The position numbers and the translations under genes are program-made. Positions 42,688 through 49,623 of a stretch of 64,000 nt of DNA are shown here, one piece after another (positions within the stretch are counted from its first letter, which is position 1; every line of letters begins with the position of its first letter). This DNA is from Ga0077555 sp964500805 (GTDB lineage: Bacteria; Pseudomonadota; Alphaproteobacteria; Rhizobiales; Hyphomicrobiaceae): the NCBI GenBank assembly GCA_964500805.1, contig CAZCQH010000006.1, positions 82,314-146,313 on the forward strand, given 5' to 3'. The notes below the pieces were generated by a model, which had not been told where the DNA came from, did not search any database, and was given only the letters and a program-made list of their open reading frames with translations.

Positions 42688-43235
42688 AGTCGCTTTCAGA
42701 CGATCTTCTGAAAGAGTTTCTAGCCGCCATCCCCAGTTTGCGTGCGTTTGCAATGTCGCTGTGTGGAGATGCTGTGCACGCCGACGATCTAGTCCAGGAA
42801 ACTTTGGTCAAGGCCTGGGACAACATCAAATCGTTCCAGGAGGGGACTAATCTCAAAGCTTGGCTTTTCACGATTTTGCGCAACAATTTTTTCTCCGATT
42901 ATCGCAAGCATCGTAATGAGGTTGAGGATCCCGACGGTTTTTTGTCAGCGCGGATCGCCGTTCAGCCTGAACAGCCCGGACATATGGACCTGGCGGACTT
43001 TCGAAGGGCTTTGAAGGATCTGCCTGGTGACCAGCGCGAGGCGCTGATCCTCGTCAGCGCCGAAGGTTTCTCCTACGAGGAAGCCGCTGCCATAGCCGGC
43101 TGCGCTGTTGGAACTGTGAAGAGCCGGGTTAGTCGCGCCCGCGAGCATCTCTCGTCTCGTTTGGGCTTGGACCCGGTCGACCGGCCGGTTCGCAAACGAG
43201 AGCCAAAGCCACAAAGACAAATTGCTCGCGGGTGA
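42684..43235 (+). CDS. ecfG: General stress sigma factor EcfG
   Basis: A 183-residue ECF sigma factor. Region 2 includes DDLVQETLVKAWDNIKSFQE and LKAWLFTILRNNFFSDYRKH; region 4 includes LPGDQREALILVSAEGFSYE followed by EAAAIAGCAVGTVKSRVSRA. These match the EcfG group. It directs RNA polymerase to GGAAC-N16/17-CGTT promoters once PhyR has removed NepR. Translationally coupled to nepR by an ATGA overlap. Confidence 0.96.
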   Translation: MKSLSDDLLKEFLAAIPSLRAFAMSLCGDAVHADDLVQETLVKAWDNIKSFQEGTNLKAWLFTILRNNFFSDYRKHRNEVEDPDGFLSARIAVQPEQPGHMDLADFRRALKDLPGDQREALILVSAEGFSYEEAAAIAGCAVGTVKSRVSRAREHLSSRLGLDPVDRPVRKREPKPQRQIARG

Positions 43236-43240
43236 CGTGG

Positions 43241-43265
43241 GGAACTGCTCGCGACATACCACGTT
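43241..43265 (+). promoter_or_regulatory. Orphan EcfG-type promoter just after ecfG
   Basis: GGAAC (43241-43245), a 16-base spacer and CGTT (43262-43265), starting six bases after the ecfG stop. No clear gene starts within 380 bases downstream. Confidence 0.65.
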
Positions 43266-43655
43266 ACAATGGCAGCCGGGCTATGGATCGATGACTTGGT
43301 TTGGGATCGTATCAAGCAAACTGGAAGGCAGGCGATAGGAATATCAAGTGGATGTGCGGAGAGTTGACCGGTGGCGATATGGATATCGCTTCTGGCCAAC
43401 GTGACCGGTGATGGAAAATTCGGAAGCTCCTTGGCATGATCAAGTATGAGGCAGGGCTTCAGCTTGATGTCTGGGCCCGCGATTATCGCGAGTGATGATT
43501 AGCTGAACAGGCCCGGCCTCCTTCGTCAATAAGTGCACAGGTTGACACATTGGCGAGCAGGAGGCCGGGCTATTGGACTTCGACCTTTCATAAAAGGGTC
43601 GTTTACACTTCTCACGTTCGTTGATGGGGATACCCAGATCTACCGGTAAACCCTC
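43266..43655 (+). other. Structured region without a recognised gene
   Basis: No convincing gene. A 12-bp perfect inverted repeat (GCCCGGCCTCCT at 43511-43522 with its complement at 43559-43570) surrounds a second one (GTCAA/TTGAC), and CGACC-TTT/AAAGGGTCG lies at 43580-43600. Short open frames are present but have no family resemblance or ribosome site. The region could be the leader of the 43656 gene, a non-coding RNA from the promoter at 43241, or the remnant of a lost gene. Confidence 0.4.
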
Positions 43656-44552
43656 ATGCAGAGAAACTCCGGGGCGTCTCTTGTAAGGATTGCGGCCTTA
43701 ACGGTCAGCATCATGTTTCCCGCCCTCACGCTTGTCCCGCTTGGCAGTCTTTGGCTTTGGGAAAAAGGATTCCTTCTCCACTGGGCCGTTGCGGTGGGTT
43801 TCATCATCGGAGCTGCTTATGTCTGGCAGCGCTATCTGCTTTCGCGACCGCTCGCGTCCAGGAGCAGCGCTACTTCGCCGGATGTGGAAGTTACATCGTT
43901 CGACCCAGCTTGGAGCGGTGTTGAGAAACTCGCCTGGGGGGATGTACTTGAACTTGCCCGCAGCACCGAACCCGCACAGCTGTCGTCGCGCGATGCTGCA
44001 CTGGCAGTGGCAACTCGCACCATCCAGGTGGTCGCGCGCCGCCTGCATCCTGAAGTCGCGGAACCCGTGTGGCAGTTCACTCTTCCTGAGGCACTAGCGA
44101 TTGTGGAACGTGTCAGCCGTCGCCTAGGTGTGTTCACCCTCGAACATGTGCCGCTCAGCGACCGTCTGACAATGGCCCGGGTTTTGAGCATTTACCGTTG
44201 GCGAAGCGCAATCGATGTCGTCGAGAAGGCATATGATGTCTGGCGGATCATTCGACTGGCCAATCCAATCGCGGCAGCAACGAACGAGGTTCGGGAACGC
44301 CTCTCGCGCGAGATGATTGGCTGGGGCAGAGATCACGTCATGCGCCAATTATCGGAAGCGTACATAAAGGAAGTCGGACGTGCCGCAATCGATCTCTATG
44401 GCGGTCGCCTACAGACTGCCAGGGATCTCGCTTCCAATGATTCCGCGGATCATGCCGGCGCAGCTCCCGTCGCGAAAGGACCTTGGCGACGGTTGATGGG
44501 TCAAACGTCCAACGCCGGCAAGGCGCTGATCCGAAGTGTCTGGCGTCGATGA
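43656..44552 (+). CDS. Membrane protein resembling the N-terminal part of a GTPase, cut at the P-loop
   Basis: A 298-residue protein. Two hydrophobic segments lie at residues about 18-50 (LTLVPLGSLWLWEKGFLLHW and following), then a soluble helical part with RLHPEVAEPVWQFTLPEALA and EAYIKEVGRAAIDLYGGRL. This order matches the region before the G domain of large bacterial membrane GTPases. The protein ends GQTSNAGKALIRSVWRR, which looks like a degraded P-loop GQTNAGKSS, and stops there. So the G domain is missing. I find none in the next 300 bases in any frame. Confidence 0.6.
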   Translation: MQRNSGASLVRIAALTVSIMFPALTLVPLGSLWLWEKGFLLHWAVAVGFIIGAAYVWQRYLLSRPLASRSSATSPDVEVTSFDPAWSGVEKLAWGDVLELARSTEPAQLSSRDAALAVATRTIQVVARRLHPEVAEPVWQFTLPEALAIVERVSRRLGVFTLEHVPLSDRLTMARVLSIYRWRSAIDVVEKAYDVWRIIRLANPIAAATNEVRERLSREMIGWGRDHVMRQLSEAYIKEVGRAAIDLYGGRLQTARDLASNDSADHAGAAPVAKGPWRRLMGQTSNAGKALIRSVWRR

Positions 44553-44889
44553 CGTAAGCTCGTAGTTCGGTTGGCGTCGCGCTGCGCAGTCTTCCCTCGG
44601 ACACTGCCAATTCATCAGGGAACTATATGTGCGCCAGAGGGCTTGGTGATTTACTGATCAACGGTCGCGCGAAGGAATGGCCGATCGTTGAATCCAATCG
44701 AACAGGAGCAACGACGCTTCAAACTACCAGGAATGGCGATGGCAGGTAAGAAACGACACGGTCAGTCAGGTGAATACACAGCTCAACCGCGCGAGAGCGA
44801 CCGGGTTCGACAAGGTTTTCCGACTTATTCCGACCCCGGCGGCCGGCCTCAGAACTCAGTACCAACCGACGCATCTCGATCCGATACCG
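44553..44889. other. Gene-poor stretch
   Basis: No gene I can support. An open frame from 44739 to 44996 would give an 85-residue Arg/Gly/Ser-rich peptide, but it contains an EcfG promoter and its last third is antisense to a small membrane gene. Confidence 0.4.
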
Positions 44890-44915
44890 GGAACCAATCC
44901 GGCGCGGGTCGCGTT
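44890..44915 (+). promoter_or_regulatory. EcfG-type promoter upstream of the 45061 gene
   Basis: GGAAC (44890-44894), a 17-base spacer and CGTT (44912-44915). The transcript would have a leader of about 140 bases that runs antisense through the whole minus-strand small gene at 44936-45010. Confidence 0.65.
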
Positions 44916-44935
44916 CGCGTGCGGGTAGCACGCGT

Positions 44936-45010
44936 TCAACGAAAACCAATCAAACTCAAAATGGCGAGAATAACGACGACCAGTCCAATCAAATAGATGA
45001 TGCTATTCAT
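44936..45010 (-). CDS. 24-residue membrane peptide
   Basis: A very small gene: MNSIIYLIGLVVVILAILSL then IGFR and stop. It is a single membrane helix with a terminal Arg. AAAGGAG lies 8 bases before the ATG, a strong site. Peptides of this form occur in Rhizobiales, usually unannotated. A near-match EcfG element on the minus strand lies at 45267-45291. It is antisense to the leader of the 45061 gene. Confidence 0.6.
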   Translation of the reverse strand: MNSIIYLIGLVVVILAILSLIGFR

Positions 45011-45060
45011 GGCCTTCTCCTTTGATTGCCGCCATTGGGGGATATGGCAGGAGTCCCAAG

Positions 45061-45240
45061 ATGACCAACGAGCAAGACGCCCGAACACAAAGACCAAAGA
45101 AAATTAGCACGCGAGATGTGCGCTCTGCAGTGAGCAGCGGTCGGGTCATATTGGTCTTGGCTGTATCGATGGTCTTGGCGCTGCTCGCAATGGCCGTGCT
45201 CCTCCTCGGCTACTGGCCAAACCTCGATCTGCGCAGATGA
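45061..45240 (+). CDS. Small membrane protein of the stress regulon
   Basis: A 59-residue protein: a charged N-terminus of 30 residues (NEQDARTQRPKKISTRDVRS), one membrane helix (VILVLAVSMVLALLAMAVLL) and a short C-terminus. GGAG precedes ATG 45061 by 8 bases. A perfect EcfG promoter at 44890 reads toward it. Function unknown. Confidence 0.6.
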   Translation: MTNEQDARTQRPKKISTRDVRSAVSSGRVILVLAVSMVLALLAMAVLLLGYWPNLDLRR

Positions 45241-45266
45241 TCAAAGGGAACGAGTAGCCTCGCGAT

Positions 45267-45291
45267 AACACTTTGATTGGCTGCATGTTCC
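45267..45291 (-). promoter_or_regulatory. EcfG-like element on the minus strand (near match)
   Basis: On the minus strand GGAAC (45291-45287), a 16-base spacer and TGTT (45270-45267). It would read through the 45061 gene in antisense toward the 24-residue peptide gene at 45010. Confidence 0.35.
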
Positions 45292-45342
45292 ATTGAATGG
45301 AGGCACGGAGAGCTCAAGCTTTTGCGCGCGGGAGGCTGCGAT

Positions 45343-45367
45343 GGAACAAACATTTTTGAAAAACGTT
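45343..45367 (+). promoter_or_regulatory. EcfG-type promoter of the receiver gene
   Basis: GGAAC (45343-45347), a 16-base spacer and CGTT (45364-45367), 38 bases before the ATG at 45406. Confidence 0.8.
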
Positions 45368-45405
45368 ATTCAATCGGCAAAACACAAATGAATTGAGGCG
45401 CCATC

Positions 45406-45804
45406 ATGCAGACGAGACGCAAGCCGCGGCTGTTAGTAGTCGAGGACCTCGGCTTGCTCCTCTTTGACCTCGTTTGCTTCTTGAAAGAAGCGGGTTACGA
45501 CGTGGTCGCCTCGACGGACAACTTGGGTGAAGCTTTGTGGCACTGCCGTAACACTCAGTTTGACGCAGCCGTTCTGGATTGGGATCTCGGGCTTGATGAT
45601 TCCGCGCCGATAGCCGCGGAGTTAAGTTCTCGAAACGTGCCATTTATACTCGTAACTGCAATGGCAGCACAGCATCTGCCTGCTGATTATGCAGACAAAC
45701 CTCGTATCACCAAGCCGTATACTCCTCGCGATATGCGGCGTGCGGTTGCGGAATTGGTCGAGGAGGCTGACGGCTACTCAGGAACACAGAGCTATCGCGC
45801 GTAG
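45406..45804 (+). CDS. Single-domain response regulator of the stress regulon
   Basis: A 132-residue receiver. RLLVVEDLGLLLFDLVCFLK has the acidic pair reduced to Glu-Asp, the phospho-acceptor Asp is in DAAVLDWDLGLDD, and the late Lys in RITKPYTPRDMRR. No output domain. With its own EcfG promoter it could tune the phosphorelay that feeds PhyR, as other single-domain receivers do in alphaproteobacteria; this is inference. GAGG precedes the ATG. Confidence 0.85.
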   Translation: MQTRRKPRLLVVEDLGLLLFDLVCFLKEAGYDVVASTDNLGEALWHCRNTQFDAAVLDWDLGLDDSAPIAAELSSRNVPFILVTAMAAQHLPADYADKPRITKPYTPRDMRRAVAELVEEADGYSGTQSYRA

Positions 45805-45844
45805 AAGCAGTGCAAGTAATCACGATGAAATGTCGGTTTCGCTT

Positions 45845-45870
45845 GGAACCAACGTCTGCGCATGTCGGTT
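45845..45870 (+). promoter_or_regulatory. EcfG-like element before the 25-residue peptide (near match)
   Basis: GGAAC (45845-45849), a 17-base spacer and GGTT (45867-45870), about 60 bases before the peptide start. Confidence 0.4.
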
Positions 45871-45932
45871 TCTCGATCTCTGGCGATGAGTGCTACTCGC
45901 TCGAACGCCCAAGTTGAAGAGGATTGATGACC

Positions 45933-46010
45933 ATGCGTTACATCGCGCTTTGGCTGCTTGGTGTCCCGATTATTGGGATAATAGGCCTGAAACTTCTTGG
46001 CCTCATTTGA
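45933..46010 (+). CDS. 25-residue membrane peptide
   Basis: MRYIALWLLGVPIIGIIGLK then LLGLI and stop: one hydrophobic helix with an N-terminal Arg. AGAGGA lies 10 bases before this ATG; an ATG at 45927 would add two residues. Like the peptide at 44936-45010 it sits in the stress island with an EcfG-like element upstream. Function unknown. Confidence 0.5.
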   Translation: MRYIALWLLGVPIIGIIGLKLLGLI

Positions 46011-46142
46011 AATAGATGAGCAATCGCGGAACTGACGACACTGTTGAACTGCAGCAGCTTGAATTGATCGCTCAACCGTATCCACGGCAACCGATAGCCG
46101 ACCATCTGGCTCGTTGGTCTCTTGTCAAAAAGGTTCAGCTTA

Positions 46143-47183
46143 TCATTTGTAACTAGCGTATCGCGCAAGGATCGACGTTTGCGGCGGAACTAGCCCGTCA
46201 GGCGAAGGCTCGAGTTTGAATGGGTATTCAGGCGGCCACCACGGGCCGGCGGCCCATGCTGTCCATCCGGCCCAAACATCGTCGCTCTGCTGAACTGCAG
46301 CACAAAGATTGTCGAGCGCCGAACACGATGTCTCATCGCGGGAAGCGCCAAATTCGCCGAGGAATGCCCTGAGACCATTCTCTCGGCACCAAGCTTCGAA
46401 TGCGCGGACCCGCTCGGATCCAATGGTCGCTGAAACGGCGTCTTTGGCAGTGCCCGAAGAGTCGGCATCGAAGTACTGATGAACCTCTACAAGATAACGG
46501 TCTGCTTTGTCCTCTATTCGGGATAGAACCGTATTTCCCGCAGCGTGCCATGAGTGCGCTCCAGTGTAAGCGGTGCCAGGCACCAGAACCAATTGCAGCG
46601 CTTTGGTAGCTCGAATTGCGGCAAGTGCTTCGTTTGCCGCCGCGAGCCAATCTGCGGCGGAAATGCCGAACGGCTCATTCATCAGACCAAAAATGACGTG
46701 GCGGGCGCCAGCAAGTTCTACGGCGAGGCGGCGCCAGATGTCGGCGAGATGGAACGTCGCGAGAGCAGGTGAGCCGAGCACGTGTTCCACAGCCCAGTTG
46801 TCGGATGGCAGTCTCCGGCGGGCATAGTTATGAAGGTCGAGGACAAGCGTAAGGTCGGTTTTGCTGGCTCGGGACACGAGTTCAAGTAACCGCGCCGTCT
46901 CTCGCCTATCAAGTTTGCCACCCAGCACGGGCTGCAACCGCTCCCATCGAAACGGAACGCGCACACAATTGAAACCGAGCGCTCGGTAACGACGGAACGC
47001 CGCCAAATCCGGATAAACATAATCGCGCCCGTAAACGCCAGGAATTACACCGAACTCGCCGCCGGCAACGTTCAAACCGAACAGCCGTTGCGGCGTATCG
47101 GACGCTGCTCCCTGCGTCGAGCACAGTGCAGCAGCGGCAATTCCCCCCAAGTGGCCGAGCTCACGCCTTGTAATCCTGCCCAT
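46143..47183 (-). CDS. Exported GH5 family glycoside hydrolase (cellulase-like)
   Basis: A 346-residue protein with a twin-arginine-like signal (RRELGHLGGIAAAALCS). TIM barrel with FNCVRVPFRWERLQP, the acid/base Glu at about 170 in FGLMNEPFG and the nucleophile at about 277 in AFLGEFGAS, as in family 5 beta-glucanases. It borders the polysaccharide locus, so trimming or releasing the polymer is a likely job, as with other glycanases in such clusters. It is divergent from the flippase gene. Confidence 0.88.
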   Translation of the reverse strand: MGRITRRELGHLGGIAAAALCSTQGAASDTPQRLFGLNVAGGEFGVIPGVYGRDYVYPDLAAFRRYRALGFNCVRVPFRWERLQPVLGGKLDRRETARLLELVSRASKTDLTLVLDLHNYARRRLPSDNWAVEHVLGSPALATFHLADIWRRLAVELAGARHVIFGLMNEPFGISAADWLAAANEALAAIRATKALQLVLVPGTAYTGAHSWHAAGNTVLSRIEDKADRYLVEVHQYFDADSSGTAKDAVSATIGSERVRAFEAWCRENGLRAFLGEFGASRDETSCSALDNLCAAVQQSDDVWAGWTAWAAGPWWPPEYPFKLEPSPDGLVPPQTSILARYASYK

Positions 47184-47265
47184 TCAGCCTCCTGGAGTTG
47201 CGTTCCCGGCTTGAACGAAAACTGGTTGCCAAACGTTGAGAGTGATTCGCGACGGGAGGGTCAAC

Positions 47266-48792
47266 ATGCCGAGGGGAACCAGTCCGACAGTTCTGGCGAG
47301 CAGCTCGCTTTATGGAGCAATCGCTGCGTTGTGTCCGACAATCGGCATGCTCATCTCGTCCATTGTAGTGGCGCGCCTGCTTGGACCGGAAGCGGCGGGT
47401 CAGTTCGCCTATGCTGCCTGGCTCATATCGATTGGCGTCGTACTTGCCGATATCGGCATCCCCGGTGCGGTCACGCGGTATGCCTCGGAGCTGAAGGCGC
47501 AGGGGAAACCGTCGGCCGCGTCGGGCTTGATCAGGCACCTGCGTATTCCGGCCCTGACGGCCGGCCTGACCGTTGCGGGCGGTTTCCTCATTGCGGCCGC
47601 CGCAATGCATGTCAGAATTGGAATTTTGCACGAGCCATGGATGCTGTTGCTCTTGGCATTCGTGTGCCTGCTTCAAAGCTGGGCAGCATTCGCAGGTGCC
47701 GCGCTCAGAGGGCTTGGCCAATTTCGCACGCTTGCAGGGCTGATGCTTATTGGGCTTGCCGTGCAGGTTACATCGGTTGCTCTTGCCGCTTCGCACTTCG
47801 GCGTATGGGGCGCAGTTCTTTCGCTCGCGGCACCTGTACTGCCGGTGGCACTGGCGTCTCTTAGATCGACATCGATAACGCCGGTTGCTGTCGATCCAGA
47901 ACTCGTGCTGCGGGTTAGGCAGTTCGCACTGCACTCCTGGATTTTCTTCATCGTATCCACGTTTGCGTGGACGCGAACCGAAATATTTTTTCTCGAACGC
48001 AGCTTCGGCAGCGCTGCAGTGGCACATTTTTCCGCAGGTCTGACAATCGCCAACATCGTAGCCCAGGCGCCCCTGCTCATCACGGGAAGCTTGCTGCCGA
48101 TCCTTGCCGGTCAGCTCAGCGAGCACGGATCGGCGCGCGCGCGCAGCTTGTTCGCAGGTGCCCTGCGTCTCATGGCCCTGATCGTCTTCCCCGCCTCGGC
48201 CGGCCTTGCAGCACTCTGTCCGATACTCATTCCCCTTCTCTTCGGAGAAGCGTTCCGGCCCGCTGTTGCTCCGGCGATGATCCTGTGCGCAGGTGGTATC
48301 CTCGTCTCGCTGCAATCCATTGCGGTCACCTACCTGCTGGCCGCTGAACAATCGCGAGCAGTGCTCGTGCCTGGATTGGCGGCGGCCGCGCTCGCATTGT
48401 TTGCGGGGATCACCGTAATTCCGGTATGGGGACCAACTGGTGCCGCTATCTCGCGCACAGCAATTCAAGCGATGGTCTATCTGGTCCTTCTGGCCACGCT
48501 CTGGAATCTTGCTCACTTCACACTTCCATGTCGCTTTCTGTGTCGCGTCGCGCTTGCCGCGTTTGCCGTTGCTTTGGTCGCTGTACTAATAACTCACGTA
48601 GCTCCGTATCCTCTCGGTATCGCGGCGGCGATCGTAGGCGGTATGGTCAGCTATGTTGTGCTGCTCGGCATCGGACGGATCTTGGATCAGGAGGACGTTG
48701 ATCGCTTGCAGCAGGGCATATCACTTTGTCCGGAATTTCTTGCTCGTAGGCTGTCAGCCCTAGTCCGCCGCATCCAAACCTCGGGGAACTGA
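47266..48792 (+). CDS. Wzx-like polysaccharide flippase
   Basis: A 508-residue membrane protein with about 12-14 hydrophobic segments. SSSLYGAIAALCPTIGMLIS and GPEAAGQFAYAAWLISIGVV at the start are typical of MOP-superfamily polysaccharide exporters. It probably flips lipid-linked repeat units across the inner membrane. GGGAGGG lies 5 bases before ATG 47266. Its 3' end overlaps the 3' end of the convergent glycosyltransferase gene by 33 bases. Confidence 0.88.
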   Translation: MPRGTSPTVLASSSLYGAIAALCPTIGMLISSIVVARLLGPEAAGQFAYAAWLISIGVVLADIGIPGAVTRYASELKAQGKPSAASGLIRHLRIPALTAGLTVAGGFLIAAAAMHVRIGILHEPWMLLLLAFVCLLQSWAAFAGAALRGLGQFRTLAGLMLIGLAVQVTSVALAASHFGVWGAVLSLAAPVLPVALASLRSTSITPVAVDPELVLRVRQFALHSWIFFIVSTFAWTRTEIFFLERSFGSAAVAHFSAGLTIANIVAQAPLLITGSLLPILAGQLSEHGSARARSLFAGALRLMALIVFPASAGLAALCPILIPLLFGEAFRPAVAPAMILCAGGILVSLQSIAVTYLLAAEQSRAVLVPGLAAAALALFAGITVIPVWGPTGAAISRTAIQAMVYLVLLATLWNLAHFTLPCRFLCRVALAAFAVALVAVLITHVAPYPLGIAAAIVGGMVSYVVLLGIGRILDQEDVDRLQQGISLCPEFLARRLSALVRRIQTSGN

Positions 48793-49623
48793 ATGCTTCA
48801 GGACGCGCGCGCCATACCCTGTCGCAGTTCCGGCCGCCCAAAGCAGACGGCGCCGTGCACCAGCGAAGTCTCCGGTGGTGGCTCGCAATGCAGCGCCGGC
48901 AAGCGAGCGGCAGAGCCTTACCGCCACATATCCAGCGCCGAACCTGTTCTTGCGCAACACACGTCCAAATCCGCGAGAGTAGCGCTTGACGCGCAATTCC
49001 GTTTCGGAGACTTGGTCGTGGTGAACAACAAGTGAGCGCACAAAGCGGCCGCTGAAGCCAGCACGGAGCCCACGAAGCAGCAGATCCGTGCCCTCGCCGG
49101 ATTGATAGGGTGTCGCAGCACCAATGCCGAGCGACTCATCGAACAACAATGCTTTCGCAACGTCGGTGCGAACGAACAGTGTTGCCTCGTTACCGGCATG
49201 GAATACATTACTTCGAGTAATGTAATCGTCTTTCGAAAGGAAAGGGCTGACAGTCGCCACACCAGTCTGGTCCAAGGTCCGTCCTGTCACAAATGCGCAG
49301 TCGCCGTGTTGATCGAAGAGCTCACGAACCCGGTCAATTGTGCCTTCCGGGTACCAGCAATCGTCGTCGGGAAATCCGATGATTTCGCCCCGAGCCGCAC
49401 GAATACCCACGTTTCGCGATCGCGACAGTCCTCTGGCCGACCGCTCGACCTGAATAGGCAACGAGCGATGACGCTCGAGGACGCCAGCGAGAAAGTCTGG
49501 CTCGTTCTGGTCGACGATGATGATTTGCGCATTGTCGCACTGGCCTGCGAGCGACTTCAGCAGACGGTCGAGCTCGCTTGTGCGTCCCAGCGTGCAGCAG
49601 ACAAGCGAAACAAGGGCAGTCAT
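48760..49623 (-). CDS. Family 2 glycosyltransferase
   Basis: A 287-residue GT-A enzyme. TALVSLVCCTLGRTSELDRL and IIIVDQNEPD begin the Rossmann part, GLSRSRNVGIRAARGEIIGF leads to the metal-binding FPDDDCW (DxD-type), and GEGTDLLLRGLRAG is the acceptor-side block. It adds one sugar to the lipid-linked repeat. The start overlaps the stop of the upstream gene as ATGA. Last gene of the minus-strand operon. Confidence 0.88.
   Translation of the reverse strand: MTALVSLVCCTLGRTSELDRLLKSLAGQCDNAQIIIVDQNEPDFLAGVLERHRSLPIQVERSARGLSRSRNVGIRAARGEIIGFPDDDCWYPEGTIDRVRELFDQHGDCAFVTGRTLDQTGVATVSPFLSKDDYITRSNVFHAGNEATLFVRTDVAKALLFDESLGIGAATPYQSGEGTDLLLRGLRAGFSGRFVRSLVVHHDQVSETELRVKRYSRGFGRVLRKNRFGAGYVAVRLCRSLAGAALRATTGDFAGARRRLLWAAGTATGYGARVLKHSVPRGLDAAD

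Noticed and set aside
43511..43570. Insertion-sequence end repeats
   Set aside because: The inverted repeat is only 36 bases apart internally, with no transposase fragment or target-site duplication seen.
44739..44996. 85-codon Arg/Gly/Ser-rich open frame
   Set aside because: It contains an exact EcfG promoter, its end is antisense to a better-supported small gene, and it has no family resemblance. It cannot be fully excluded.
47161..48516. Long open frame of 451 codons on the minus strand
   Set aside because: It is antisense to the flippase gene. Its product is full of Arg, Cys and Gln with no hydrophobic pattern or family resemblance.
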